A stretch of DNA of 64,000 nt from Ampelomyces quisqualis (taxonomy: Eukaryota > Ascomycota > Dothideomycetes > Pleosporales > Phaeosphaeriaceae): positions 434,001 to 498,000 of the forward strand of contig JAGTXZ010000005.1 of NCBI GenBank assembly GCA_018398575.1, read 5' to 3'. This document shows positions 48,591-61,116 of this stretch, one piece after another. The notes below the pieces were generated by a model that was not told the origin of the DNA, made no database searches, and saw only the letters and a list, made by a program, of their open reading frames with translations. Each line of letters starts with the position of its first letter. Within the stretch, counting starts at the first letter, position 1. A program made the translations under genes and the position numbers.

Positions 48591-51500
48591 ATATGCAATA
48601 GATTGGCTTACAGGATAGTAACACGCTAGACGTATACACTATCTTAGAAGTTCTAATTAATAGCAAGAGTAATAACTAGATAGCCTACCTTAAGGTTACT
48701 AAAGAGAAAATAGAACTTCTGCAAGCTTATATTAACTTTAAACAAGTAGAATTAGAAGCAGCTTTAAAGGAGAACAAATCTTTTACTACTAGAGTATTTA
48801 AGATACAATTAGGCCTTAGTTATCTATAGCAAAGCATATCCTTGCTATAGAGGTAGTCTATAAATGTAACTCTGTCTATTACTGCTAATCTTATACTATT
48901 TAACATTATCTAAGTAATATTGTCTTGTCCTTATCTACTCTAAATAATTGCTATAACAATTCTTAGTACTCTAATCTATTACCTTTAATAATTGTCTAGG
49001 TGTAATCTAGATGCGTTATAGTTATATTAAGTCCTGTTATATAGATATAGGCTTTACTATATTAGGACTTGTAATGCTTGTTATACTACTTCTTAACATA
49101 GCAACTTATATATATAGGGTTTAGTCTTAACACTATTATACGCTATTATAGTAGAGTAATAGCTAGCGTGCTATACTAGAGAGTATTATAGTTAGGCTAG
49201 TACTGTAGAGGCGCAAGTTTCTACATTTGCAGACTAGAAATTAGAGCCTAAATACTGTAAGCTAATAATAGAAGTAAGGTTAAGACTATAGTAGTCTTAG
49301 GCGCAATAACAATCTACTGCACCTTTACAGAGATATAGGCAATAGGCTAAGGTGTTTTGGCGCGTATTTTAAAAAAAACACTAATGCCTTAGCGTAAGCG
49401 CGTTGCTAACACTACCTCTTATAACTACTCTTAACACTTAGAAAGTCTCTTAACGCGCTGCTTAAGGCAGCGCTGCTAATAGGTACACCTTAGATATATT
49501 CTTCCTTATAGAAGTAACTTAGACACTATAATACTAACAATTTACTAAGACTAACTAGATAAAGCCTGCGTTTACGTCTATTGCTATTAAGCATGCCCTA
49601 ATCTCTGCACTAGCTGCCTCTCTGTATAGGCAGATTAACAACTAGATTAATGTAATAGTAGCTATATAGTGCTTAACTACAGGCGTGTAGTAATTGTAAG
49701 CTGTTGCGCAGAGTTATAGTTTTATAAAAGTAAAGCTCTAACAATAGATAGGCTAGCCCTTAAGTATACTACATAAAAAGTAACAGAGCCTAATAGGAAC
49801 TTAAGCTAATAGTAACACTAGTTATTAACTATAAATCTCTTAAGCTAGGTATAAGCTCTAGCCTTGCTTATACCTATTACTAACAACTAGAACAGCTACG
49901 TTAGTAAACTAAACAAGATAGCGTCTATAACAAAGTTATTAACTTCTAATAGCACTAATTCTATTGCACTGCACTACTTAGAAGAAAACCTATTAAAAGA
50001 ATACACACGTTGTGCAGGATATGCCTACCTGCAGGTAGCTTATTACAAGGCAAAGCCTTAGGATTAGGACTAAAATAATATAATAGAGCTTTGCAAGACA
50101 AAGGTTAACTAGTACAAGGTAGGCCTACCTATAACTAAAAACTATAAGTCTATTCTATAGCTACTAGCAACTACAACTATTACTATTAATAATAATAGTA
50201 ACAAGTATTATAAGTGCTCTTGCAATATTGCACTAAACTCTACTAGCAAAGAAACACACACATAAGATTAAGTATAAGAAATGTGTTTCTTAGTGCTGTA
50301 TCTTTGTACACAATTACTAACAATAAACACAGTACTTAAAAGATTAAGTAGAGATTAACTTAAACCTTATACTTTTTACTACACTAGTACGCAAAGGTGT
50401 AAATTATATGTTTAGTTTAACATAGACGCGCTAAGTTAAAGCAGCAGTTATTGTAATTAGGCGCAAGCACCTAATAGGCTAAAGCCTAAGCAATAATAGT
50501 ATAAGGTTATATCTAGTAAGCTCTAGGCTTAGTATAGACACCTTAATAAAGACTAGGCAGAAGCTAAAGCGCAAGACAATTCAAAGCAACTACAGAAGTA
50601 GCTAGTTAGACTACTTAGGTTAGACAGATTAATACCTGCGTACTAAGACAGTAAGTTACTTTCTATTGTTATATAGAGCGTTTAGATATCTAGAAGACTA
50701 TATAAACGTTTAGCTAGGCGTTACTAGGCTTTAGTAATCTACTATACTATAGAAAGTGCTTTAGTAACTTACTTTTGCTGCGCAGCTTTAGTAACTTACT
50801 TTTACTACGCAGCTTTAGTAACCTACTTATGCTGTAGTAGTACACCCTAGTTAAAATATTAAGTAGTTAGTATAGTCTAACAGCAAGAAAGAAAGACTTA
50901 GCAGATATAGCTAAGTAACTTACTTATGCTGCAGTAGTACGCCCTAGCTAAAATATTAAGTAGTTAGCATAGTCTAATAATAGAAAAGAAAGACTTAGCA
51001 GATATAGCTAATGTACTTAGAAGAATACCTCTGTTAAACTCTATAGTAGTTAGCATAGCCTAACAACAGGCAGAAAAGACTTAGTAGATATAGCTAAGTT
51101 ACTGTAGTAGTACGCTTCTATTAAACTTTATTGTAGTTAGCGTAGCCTAACAACAGGCAGAAAAGACTTAGTAGATGTAGTAAACTTTAGTGTTAAGATA
51201 GCAGTAACAGCTAAGTTCTATAGTAATTAGAATAGACTTATAGAGAGGATAGAGATACGTAGCAAAGCTAGCGTTAAGGTAGGCGTTAGTGTTAAAAAGA
51301 TAGAGAAACTAAGTAGGCAGCTTAAGATAGCTAGTGCCTTGCCTTACTATAGTAAGAGTAAGCGTATATTTGTAGCTGCGCAGCAACTAGTATAACATTA
51401 TATATTACAAGAAATTATAATAAGTTATAACTATTGTAATTTAGCTAATAGAAGAGAGCGTATATCTGTAGTTAGAGCAATTGCAATACAACTAAGTTAA

Positions 51501-52959
51501 CCTATTAACGTATTAGATCTACACAAACTAGCTAATTGTACGTATCTATTAAATTATAGCCCTCCTTTATCTACTTTACAAATAAGGCCTTTAGTAGAAT
51601 CTTTGTACAAATCTTCTGCCTTGCAAGCCTCTCTCTTCTGTGCAAAAAAGTTTGTCTGTAGCTTTAAAATATTATACTACAAAAAGCTATAAGCCCCTAA
51701 TAGAACTATCTCTGTCCTAAGATTATTATAGCACTGCTAAGTAAACAATATTAAGAAATACGTATTAAACACTGCAGAATACACAGCTTCTAGACTATAC
51801 AAGTAATATATGCCTATATCTTACTACTATAACGCGTATGTTATTTGTAAAGCTATATCTCTTTTCTAGTTATCTTTAATCTAAGTTGCACTTGTATTAA
51901 GCTAAATTATCTAGGCAATCTAATTATAAGTGTTATAGTTTAGGTACTATACAGCGTAGATTCTACTTAATAAGAAGAGAATAAGAGATTAGAGTATAGT
52001 ATTACGCTTAATATAATCTGCACTAGCGCAACTAGCTGTACCCTATACAATTCTCTAGCAATAAATTGTTATATCTTTCTGCAAGAGACTTGCTGCCCTA
52101 ACTACCTAAGACAAAAATAGCTTCTAAGAATAGTAATAATCTAAAGGCAAATGTTAGAAAATCTGTGCTATATAAGACAATATAATAGCTAGGTCTAAGA
52201 ACAAAAGTGTATTGTTAAGATAGTTATTACTAGTCTGCTTGCATTTATACCCTAGGATAGTATATATAAGTTTTAGTTAGATTAGAAGTGCAGGTGTAGT
52301 AGAAGGTATAGTAGAAATATTATATAGTTAGCAGATGTATAGCAATAGTAAACGTTTAGGAGAAGTAGTTAGAGAATTTATAAGTATCTTTAACTAAAAT
52401 AAACTAACTGTTTGTTACAGTTTAGTATTAAGAGCTTATAAGCTACTACTATATAAAATATAAGCTAATGCCTAAGAAAATACGTTTAACTTTAGAGTTA
52501 ATTCTATAACACTAGTTTACAGTAGTTCTACTAGTATCTAATTCTAAATTAGTTAGTTAACTAGTACTACGTATAGCCTAAGGCTGCACACAGACTTAAT
52601 TAACATAGAACTATAGTTCTGTGCGTTATAAGAAAGCTAGCTATTATAAAGGTTACTACTCTTGTAGTAAGGGACTTGCGTGTCCCTGCTTAATACATCT
52701 TCTACTTTACTACAGGCGCTTACTACTTTCTTATACACATAATTAATATACATAGTTAGATAACTAGTATGTCTACTATTTAAACGTTTCTACTATGTTA
52801 ATACATAGCTTATAGAGAGTGTAGTATAAATACTAGTTACTATTATATAGAGGCACTACCTACTTTATTACAACTAAACAAAGAAAGTGCTATAAAACAG
52901 CCTGCTATTACTATAGTATCTCTTTTAACACTAATAGATTGTTAGATATTTTGATATTA
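48591..52959 (+). other. RIP-degraded middle of TE2
   Basis: A short readable plus-strand stretch at about 48620-48800 includes YLKVTKEKIELLQAYINF. Imperfect local duplications occur at about 50750-51170 (TAGTAACTTACTT and AAAGACTTAGCAGATATAGC recur). No gene assigned. Confidence 0.3.
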
Positions 52960-55470
52960 AATAAAGATGCATAAACCTAAGATAATAGAGCAATTATCCT
53001 AAAGCCTACACTAAGTTTTAGCCTTTTAGATTAGAATAGTGTTAATAAAAATATAGATAAAGAAGACTATCTAGGCATATATAATTAGATAGAAGAAATA
53101 CTTACTACTTTAACTAAAGACAAAGATAATATATATGTAGAAGATCTAGATATATTTAATACCTTCTATAGTACACTAAGAAAGAAGATAAGAAGAATTT
53201 ATGCAGTACTTAAGACGTATTATAATATAGATATTAGTAATTCTATACAGATAGGTTACAGGATACTTAGCAAGTTAGTTAGTAACCTTATTTAACCTAT
53301 TTTTATATACTGCTATATAGATAGATATATAGCGTATACAAGCAGACTACTTACTGCGTTAGTGTACCTAGTTTGTAACTAGCAGCAATACAACAATAAT
53401 AGGCAACTAAGGTACACTTTTAAATACCTACTACTTATTCTACAACTTTAACTTTAATATAGCTATACTACACGCTTAGTGCAGCTATTAGTATACTAGG
53501 CAATATTTAATCTATCCTAGCTTAACACAGAAGCTTACACTAATATATTTAATAGAAGCTAGTTTTAGAAATACTAAAAATATAGATATTTTTAAGATTA
53601 TTGCAAATTAGCTATGCGTCTTACGCTTAACGCTGTTAGCATAGTTAAGAACCTAAAGAAACGCTAAAGCGTTACGCCTGTTGTAATATACGTTTTTAAC
53701 CTATATCTATTAGTAAGAGATAACACATTAAACGTATTAACTACTTATATTATACCTAAAGAATTTAATAAAGACTATGCTAATATATAGCTTAACCTGT
53801 TAATTACAGAGCTATATAAGTTGCGTTAGAAGGTTTATACTTGCAATAAGGCAATAAATATAGATTTTACGCTTAAAGCCTACTTAATCTTAGTTACTAG
53901 GAACAGACTAGTAATTGCAGATATTATAGGTACAAAATATCTTAGAAAGGCAAAACAAAGCTGTTGTATGTATATGTTTAGTAGAATAATAAGCAGGAGT
54001 AGTAAGTACTTCTACTTATATATAGACAATACAGCTACTACTATTAACGTAGATATACAGAAACAGATTTAACAAATCAAGCAGCACTAGTAAATAGATA
54101 AGACTAAGAGAAGCTTTAAGGTACTTAAGAGAGACCTAGGTATTAACTATTAGTCTATCTTAGTTAATATTCTAACCCTCTATTTCTTAAGGAGTTTCTT
54201 TATTAACACTATGCACTCTATAAACTATAATATACTAAAATTTATATTCTACTTTTAGAAAGGCATAAAGTATTAAACTAAGAGCTAGAATGCAGAGAAA
54301 TATCTATAGGTAATACTAAACACTAATTAGGTACTTATTAACTGCAGTATAGCAGCGTTGCGTGTAATAGTGCTTACTTACGTAGAAACTACTCTAAGGG
54401 CAACAGGCAGCTTTGCTAATTAGACTACATATAAATAGCAATTATTCTTCTTAATATATAGCGCCTCTGCTATAGCTTACTTTCTGCTAAAGTAGTATAT
54501 AGTAAACTTCTTATAGTACTATTAGCTACTCTACTACACTAGCTAATAGGACTTTACAAGCGTAGAAATTATAGAGGTTAATACGTACGTATAGTTATTC
54601 TTGCACAAATATAAGAGTTTATATTATAGAGGCAATTTAGACCTACTTCTATTATATACTATACAATTCTATTACTTACTCTACTTAGGCTAGAATATTT
54701 AAGACTTTAGCTCTCTAGCTAGTTATATATAATAGTTGCTAGAGTAGTTTTTATAAATAATAAAGATGTTTACTATATTAACGCTATATAAGTATTAAAG
54801 CGCAGAAATTAGCACTATAATCTAAGAGCAAAGAACGCATACTTAATAGAGCAACATAACCTCTAAAGAAAATAGTTTAATAATAGTAACTAAAAAAGAT
54901 CTAACGCCTATAGTACACTACCTTATACGTTATACAAATACAAGGATAGATTCTAAATAGCAACGTAAACTAAGACAGATAGATAACTTTCTAGCCTACT
55001 AGTATATAGAGATAGTGCCCTACAACCTTGTTATATATAAGAATCTTATACTACTAACTAGAGTAAGAGTTAGTGTATTTTCTGCGCGTTTGCAGAACCT
55101 TATGTTGCAAAGTAATGCTTTTGTAATATTTTACGCTAACTTAGAATAGATAATAGCGCTTCTGTTCTTTAGCACTATTATAACACTTTTCTAGGATCTA
55201 GCTAATATGTTAAGCTAGGCTAGAATTGCAAGATATTAAAGAGTAAAACCAGCTAGTAAATTAACGCTACGTCCTTAAATAGTAGATAAAGAAAATAATA
55301 ACATAATATAGGTGTTAGTAGACTGCATTATAGATCTTGTTAAAGTAGCTTAGGTGTTCTACTTTAATACAACCTAGAAAATAACTTTAAAATTGCTATT
55401 CTTAGTTAACAAGCTAGGTTATTTTAAAAGATAGGATACAAATTGCTCTAATTATAAACTAGATTCTAAC
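52960..55470 (+). pseudogene. Tnp2-type transposase remnant of TE2
   Basis: One plus-strand frame runs for about 800 codons with only RIP-type stops. In order it shows YCYIDRYIAYTSRL (family C..CIAYTG), a RYTFKYLLLILQLQLQY-like block (family TF.YIPLIPRLQ.QY), MRLTLNAVSI (LSLDGV), VTPVVIYVFNLYLL (53671; VTPVxLxxxNLPP), FTLKAYLILVT (F.L.A.L.LVTGD), IIGTKYLRKAKQSC (G.K.PG.AK.PC.), VLKRDLGIN, and LRSFFINTMH at 54190-54216 (family RSxPYDxMH, Asp changed to Asn). These are the landmarks of fungal Tnp2-like transposases in their canonical order. It would mobilise TE2 and its non-autonomous kin; this copy cannot. Start and stop are not resolved; the end runs into the 21-bp array. Confidence 0.88.
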
Positions 55471-55483
55471 GTTACATTGCTAC

Positions 55484-55670
55484 TGTGTAAATATGCCTGC
55501 TTATTGTGTAAATATACCTGCTTATTATGTAAATATACCTGCTTATTATGTAAATATACCTGCTTATTGTGTAAATATACCTGCTTATTGTGTAAATATA
55601 CCTGCTTATTGTGTAAATATACCTGCTTGCTGTGTAAATATACCTGCTCTCTGCGTAAATATACCTGTTC
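55484..55670. repeat. Subterminal 21-bp tandem array of TE2, about 9 copies
   Basis: Unit GTGTAAATATACCTGCTTATT in head-to-tail register, with sparse transitions. 21 is a multiple of three, so several frames stay open and produce spurious ORFs on both strands. It lies 87 bp from the right inverted repeat. GTGTAAA/TTTACAC also occurs near the left end, which suggests transposase-binding sites. Confidence 0.95.
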
Positions 55671-55756
55671 AGCGGGTATATTTATATGGACTGTGTAAAT
55701 ATAGACAACTTTGTGGTGTTTCTGGGGGGAATTCTGCGGGGTTTTTTTACACGATT

Positions 55757-55788
55757 CCACGCGGGGTATTTAACACCGCGTTTGTACC
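55757..55788 (-). repeat. TE2 right terminal inverted repeat
   Basis: Ends TTTAACACCGCGTTTGTACC at 55788; complementary to 43302-43333. Confidence 0.9.
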
Positions 55789-57062
55789 GCAGTGTTGGTG
55801 GAAAAGATGTCAAGGAAAATGGTACTCTTAACGCCGGCCTCATCGACCAAAACTTCGCCCTGAAGTGGGTACAAGCCAACATTGCAAAGTTCGGCGGCGA
55901 CCCAAGCAAAGTCACCATCGCCGGCGAGAGCTCTGGTGGTGCTTCAGTGCTGTACCAAGCCATGGCATATGGTGGCAAGCAAAATGAGAACTTTTTCAAC
56001 AACGTCATCACCGCAAGTCCCTGGTTTCCAGAGCAATACCGTTACGACGACAACAAGATCGAGAACACCTACGACGCTTTCGCCAGCTTGGCGGGATGTT
56101 CCAAAGTCAAAGACACACTCTCCTGCCTCCGCAGCCAGAACACGACCACGCTCCAAACCGCAAGCCAAAAGGTCAGCGAAGCCGGCCCATACGGAACATT
56201 TGCCTTCCTCCCCGTGACCGACGGATCGTTCATCAAAGATCGACCCTCCAAACAACTCCTCTCCTCCGCCGTCAAGGGAAAACGCGTCTTGTCGGGCAAC
56301 ATGGCCAACGAAGGCATTCCCCTCGCGCCTCCCACAGCACAGACACTCCAAGACTTCCGTGCCTACGTCGACACCACCTTCCCACAATTCTCCTCCTCCC
56401 AAAAGTCTCAGCTGGAAAAAGTCTATTCCTACGCCGGCGACACCCAACCCTCCAACCCCTCTGCTCCCCTCTACGCCACAAACGCCATCTCGCTCCCCTC
56501 CGCCGTCAACCAAAGCGGCTACGCAACCGGCCAAACTCAACGCGTAATCAACCTCTTCGCCGAATACGCCTTCGACTGCCCATCCTACTGGGCCGCCAGC
56601 GCCTTCCCGCAGGGCTGGAAATACCAATTCTCCGCCCCGCCAAGCTACCACGGCTACGATCTACAAGCTCTCTGGTCCGGCACACGCACGCCGGGCGCGA
56701 GCTTCAAATCCGCGTTCCGCGCCATCTGGGGCTCCTTCATCATCAACAACACGCCCGTGATTAGCGTCGCCGACGCGCAGGGCGGCGTGGCGAATAGTTC
56801 TGTGCCACTTATCCAGGACGGCAAAATGCACGGCGAAATCAACTGGCCTGAGTGGAGCGACAAGAATCCTGTCTTGCTTAATTTGAATGCTACGGGCGGT
56901 GTGCCGACGCCGTTGGCTGCGGGGCCGTATTTGAAGTACAACGTCTATGCCGATCCGGGGGTGAGGAATTATATTAGCGTTGCTGATGCGGATGCGTGGG
57001 AGGGGGGCAGAGGGAAGAGATGTGCGTTCTGGGAGAAAGTGGCGGACAGCGTGCCGTATTAG
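55789..57062 (+). pseudogene. Secreted type-B carboxylesterase, 3' part (exon 3b)
   Basis: Continues the gene begun at 42659. From 55799 the frame reads GKDVKENGTLNAGLIDQNFA and onward, uninterrupted to TAG at 57060-57062. The nucleophile elbow is GESSGG, with the catalytic Ser codon at 55929-55931. Likely acid Glu in MANEG is at 56310-56312, and likely catalytic His in YHGYDL at 56649-56651. The full protein would have about 600 residues, normal for fungal type-B carboxylesterases. Coding sequence is intact and GC-rich with no RIP, so the TE2 insertion is the only visible lesion. Open frames before 55799 in the same register come from TE2. Confidence 0.9.
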
Positions 57063-57873
57063 ATGTGTAGAATATGGGAAAACGGTTTCCTTTTTGACGA
57101 CAACACATTATACATGTAATTTCTCACGGACCTTTTGCTAGCTTACTTCTTCGCCGTGAAGGAACGACAACGCATACTTGCTCGTCCTCTCTCGCATCTA
57201 CATCTTCAATCGCAAGCACGTCCCGATGACACGACTCCACGTACGCTCACGCCACAAAGTAAACTTCCCACACGTACCCCGCAGCCAAAATACCTGGCAT
57301 ACATCCCGCCCCATATGTTCCAACACAAGACCCTGCCCTCCCATACATCTAAGCGCAACGCAACCCATATCCGCGCCGCACGACTTTGGCGTCGTGGTGC
57401 TTCGCGACGACGAGGAACAATTTCACCCGCCAAGAGATACGTACAGCATCATCAGGCTTGCACAACACCAAAGGACGAGAAAAGGAACCACGCAGGGTTT
57501 CAAATCATGCGCAGGATTAAGTATGTTGACGGAACGCTTCGGCTTCCATGCCGTGTTCAAGCGGGCTGCGGTGTGTTTGTGGAGCGCTGCTGTCCTGCGC
57601 TGCCGAGTGCTAGAGGAGCTAGATGGGCTTGTGCAGGCATAGGTGTTGTTTAATGGTGTGACTTGGGTGTTGGTGAGTGATGTAGTACTGTAGAGATGTT
57701 GTGGGATGAGACTGCGTGATAGCTACATGATGCGTAGGGAGGAGTAGAAGAGTAGAGTAGACAAAGGACACGATGGATCATCATGTGGTTAGAAAACATG
57801 GAACATGAACATAATGACATTTAGTATCTAGTAAGGAATCTGTGCCATGTAGGCAACGCTGTCTAATCCTCTT
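57063..57873. other. Intergenic region
   Basis: Two overlapping plus-strand open frames (57135-57653 and 57178-57642) and a minus-strand one (57206-57433) occupy the same GC-rich stretch. None has a recognisable motif. The second, ending ERFGFHAVFKR...LDGLVQA, is the most protein-like, but I cannot support it as a gene. No other feature seen. Confidence 0.4.
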
Positions 57874-58791
57874 TTACTCCTTTGCGCGAGATGATCGCCG
57901 AGTTGCCATCCTCGGCATTTCCTCTTCACCTTCCTTCTCGGCCTTTGCCTTCACCGTCGCTGGGCTGCGCTTGCGGGGGCTATCTTCGCCAGCAGAAACC
58001 CTCTTGCGCTTGTTCTTGCGCGCGCAGCCCGGCGGGAGCCTGTCCAAGCTTGACCAGATAGACGGTGCATGCGCGGCAAGGAGAAGTGGAGGTCCGAACC
58101 ATGGCTGCTTGGCCGCCGGTGATCGAGGCTCAACCCAGCTGGGAGACTCTTTTTGAGGTGTTTTCAGTGTGAGTGGCTCGGTCAGAGCTTTTTTAGCTGT
58201 CTTTGCCTTGGGGACTGCTTTCGCTTTGCCAGAGGCCTGCTTGGGCATGAACTCCCTGTTCCTGCCTCGAATTTTGCCGCTGTCAGCATCTTGTGCGACT
58301 TCCCATGACTGGGTAAGGTCATCGCTTGGTGGCGTTGCCAATTTGGACCCTGCGGTCGGATCTTCTTTCTGCTCTGGCTGCTTGGAGGGTGGGATGGAGG
58401 AGTCATGCGCGCTGACTCCAAGTGCTGCTTCGCCTTCACCATTTCTGCGTACAGTCTTCGCAGTCATTGACTTCCAGTTCCGGTCGAAGAAGGGCCACTT
58501 GTCTTGAGCCTTGTTGGTGAGGGATTTGACGCGGAGGTAGGCAGTGTGGAGTTTGAGGAAGCCTTCGGTCGTGTTGATCTCTCGACCTTCTGACTTGATG
58601 GGCTCGTAGAGGTAATGCTTTTTGACCCATGCGGAAATAGCGAGATCGTCTTCGAGCATGCTTTCGTTGAGGTAGTGGTGGATGTCCTTGAGGGTCTTGA
58701 GGTCGATGAAGCCGTCCACGTGGTCTGGCAACTTCATGATAGGCTGGAGGGTATTGGTAGAACTTGGTACGCCTGAAGTGATTGTAGCCAT
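57874..58791 (-). CDS. Hypothetical basic, probably nuclear protein (305 aa)
   Basis: A single-exon minus-strand frame. I start it at the ATG at 58791 (MATITSGVPSS, context GTCATGG) because the frame upstream has no ATG. Residues about 20-115 are a compact, probably helical region (DHVDGFIDLKTLKDIHHYL, AISAWVKKHYLYEP, KSLTNKAQDKWPFFDRNWKS). From about 120 the protein is low-complexity, rich in Lys, Pro, Ser and Ala. Basic clusters ARKNKRKR and DSPRKRS near the C terminus look like nuclear localisation signals, and it ends TRRSSRAKE. I do not recognise a named family. Tail-to-tail with the broken esterase, 812 bp away. Confidence 0.65.
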   Translation of the reverse strand: MATITSGVPSSTNTLQPIMKLPDHVDGFIDLKTLKDIHHYLNESMLEDDLAISAWVKKHYLYEPIKSEGREINTTEGFLKLHTAYLRVKSLTNKAQDKWPFFDRNWKSMTAKTVRRNGEGEAALGVSAHDSSIPPSKQPEQKEDPTAGSKLATPPSDDLTQSWEVAQDADSGKIRGRNREFMPKQASGKAKAVPKAKTAKKALTEPLTLKTPQKESPSWVEPRSPAAKQPWFGPPLLLAAHAPSIWSSLDRLPPGCARKNKRKRVSAGEDSPRKRSPATVKAKAEKEGEEEMPRMATRRSSRAKE

Positions 58792-61116
58792 GACCGGAGT
58801 AGCTTTTGGTGTGCGTCGTTTGTGCAAGTGGGAGATTTGGGTAGTAAGGTAATGAGGGGTGGAAGTGGAAGCTCGTGGTGGTGGTTGTCGGAAGTAGGAG
58901 GGAGGTATTGCAAGTACTTCCAGCCACCGAAATTAAATTGCACAATGGCTAGGAGTCTATTGTTGTGGGTGAAACTGAAGGTTGTTGCGGTGAGAAATCT
59001 GCCAATGGCCTCCCGATCGCCTCGACGTATGACTATGAGTATTGTCGCCCATGTCAAGATATTTCCTTGGCACAATTTACGGTCAAGCCCCTTTTGAGCC
59101 TGTTAAGTGCGGGCTTGAATAGTTGGATTGGTGTGAAGTGTGGCTGCAAAGTGCTGTCAAACGCAAGTGGTGAAGGCGAGGGATCCGTCTAGGCGAATTG
59201 CTCCGCACACTTCTGAGCACGGCTACCACTACCCAATCATGTGATCTCCACGCCGACGAACTCCTTTGCGTTGGAACTACTGTAATTTTACGTCGAGGAG
59301 CGATGGCAAATATTTATGGGCACTCGATATTGGGCAATGCCAACATCCGCGAGGCTACCTGTGTAGAGATCTGTCCCCGCCACCTGCTGCGGCGGATGTG
59401 AATATCAGCCGAGTCAAAGAAGGGTGCATGCAGCTTCTATTGACGAGTCAAAAAGTGGCAATGGTACACTCAAGCAAGCAATCTAGACGACGGAACTCAT
59501 TCACGTTCGAGGCATTGGTCATGTCTCGATCCTGCTAGTGCGTTGACCCCTGGCTTACAACCCACTCTCAAACCATTATACGATCACTTGCAGTCAGTAA
59601 AGCCTTGAATTTCTTGATTAGAATCATAAACTCTGTGGGGCGAGGCACGTCGATGACAGTCAGCGAGCGTTTGGCCGCCATAAACCCCTGGTCAACGTCT
59701 GATACTGACGGACTTCCACACATCAGCTCGTCGGACTACACGGTGAGCAATAAAATAAGTATAGTAAAACTGAAAGCACATAGTACCAGAATCATTACAC
59801 GGTATCGTTCCCCAGTACACTGCAGCGATACCATATTGTGGCTCTGCCCTCGTTGAACTATGTAATATAGCTGCGCTCACCTCGTGATTCAGAACCATAT
59901 CGATCTGCCTGCAGGCATGTGTAGCTTTGCCTGGCTCCCGCAATCAAATCACACAGCTTGTAATAACAAATCCTTCCCAGTCAATTTCCCAGTCCTGTTC
60001 TCGCATTCCCGTGTCGACACGGCAAGTCTCTGAGATTGACCGGTGACGTTGGATTGACTTCCCAAGTACTGCAGGTGGTCGAATTAACGGGTGCTCTCAT
60101 CGGAATCTACTATTCTTTCATTCGCAGAAAGTCTTCGCGGAAGCTCCGGTTCAGCAGGCGGTCGCAACACATGCCACACTGGGCAGGGACATACAATGCA
60201 AGTGCATAATCAAATCCAACGGGCTAGATCTCTCATCTCCACGTTGGAGAGAAATTTGCAAAACTTTTCCGTCTCACTGCGTGCAAAATTCTTGATGCGC
60301 GCGTGGCGAGGTGCGCCCCGTGACGGCCCGATTTATATGGTACATGCAACTGGTGCAAACCTCCAGGGCGACATTCCACATCGTTCCATACATTCATCCA
60401 CCATGGAATATAGGAACAGGACATACTGGGCAATTTCGTAGACATGTGTTGTTGTGCGAGAAGATACCATACTAGTACCGGTAGCTCAACAGTCGAGCGC
60501 AGCATCATGACGTCGCACACCGGAAACATTGACTCTGACAACTACACTACCAAGTCCGATGTATCGAGGCACGCATGTTCAAACGTGCAAATCAATTGAT
60601 CGTGGAACAGCGCTTGTTACAAGTCGTCTCCGGAACCGAAAATATCACACAATCCACGAGCCCTAGCTATGTCTGGCATCTCAGTGGCAGTTTTCACGCG
60701 TCGATTTCTCTTCTTACGGTCCCATGTACTAGCACGACGGGTCCATCATACCGCAGAATAAGTTCTGGAAGAAGGACTCATTTTTTTTTTTCAATTCTCT
60801 GGTGCCAGAAGCATGTGTCCAATTGGAGCACTGGGCATGTATATGGGCCACCACATGAGAAAGAAAGATCCAAGTATACAGATACCGGTACAATGTTTTA
60901 ACCGCAATTTACATTCTTCAATCAAAAACAGTTCTACTAGTGTTTCCGGACCTACCCATACTGAACAATACCGTTTACATTCGTACCTCGCAAGTGAGGA
61001 ACGAAAAAAAAAACACCAAGCAATCAACTGTCCACCTCATCTCATACCGTCCCGCTACTCATCAAAGTATTGTCCGCTCCAATCCACAGTCTGGCTTTAT
61101 ACAAGCAACGAAGTCC
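58792..61116. other. Intergenic region without supported genes
   Basis: Normal (non-RIP) composition. Small open frames at 58822-59097, 59198-59538, 59605-59856, 60091-60441, 60575-60901 and 60813-61133 are short, overlap frames on the other strand and lack motifs. The region holds the divergent upstream part of the 57874-58791 gene and the 3' flank of the 61117-63141 gene. A TGACGTC palindrome (60508-60514) is a possible bZIP site but has no nearby start codon. Confidence 0.45.

Larger units (their letters stand above)
43302..55788 (+). mobile_element. TE2: Tnp2-type (EnSpm/CACTA-related) DNA transposon in the esterase gene
   Basis: 12487 bp between 32-bp terminal inverted repeats that start GGTACAAA (43302-43333 and 55757-55788, 29 of 32 identical). 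The interior is heavily RIP-mutated, but roughly the outer 100-130 bp on each side are not. A Tnp2-like transposase remnant fills the right part, and a minus-strand remnant lies in the left half. A 21-bp array stands just inside the right end. Target duplication is unclear: GCACTG before and GCAGTG after the element are similar but not identical. The ends do not begin with CACTA, so assignment to that group rests on the transposase. Confidence 0.85.

Noticed and set aside
55452..55831. Three long open frames on both strands around the 21-bp array
   Set aside because: They are repeat translations of a 21-bp tandem unit (multiple of three), not genes.
55944..56651. 235-codon minus-strand open frame inside the esterase
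   Set aside because: Antisense to a conserved exon; GC-rich third positions keep the complement open. No motif.
56096..56764. 222-codon plus-strand frame in the esterase exon
   Set aside because: Shifted frame of the esterase, Arg/Pro/Leu-rich, no motif.
57135..57653. 172- and 154-codon overlapping plus-strand frames after the esterase
   Set aside because: Both overlap each other and a minus-strand frame, with no motif or splice evidence; not enough to call a gene.
60780..60792. T-run as an RNA polymerase III terminator of a small RNA gene
   Set aside because: No A/B box or tRNA-like fold seen upstream.
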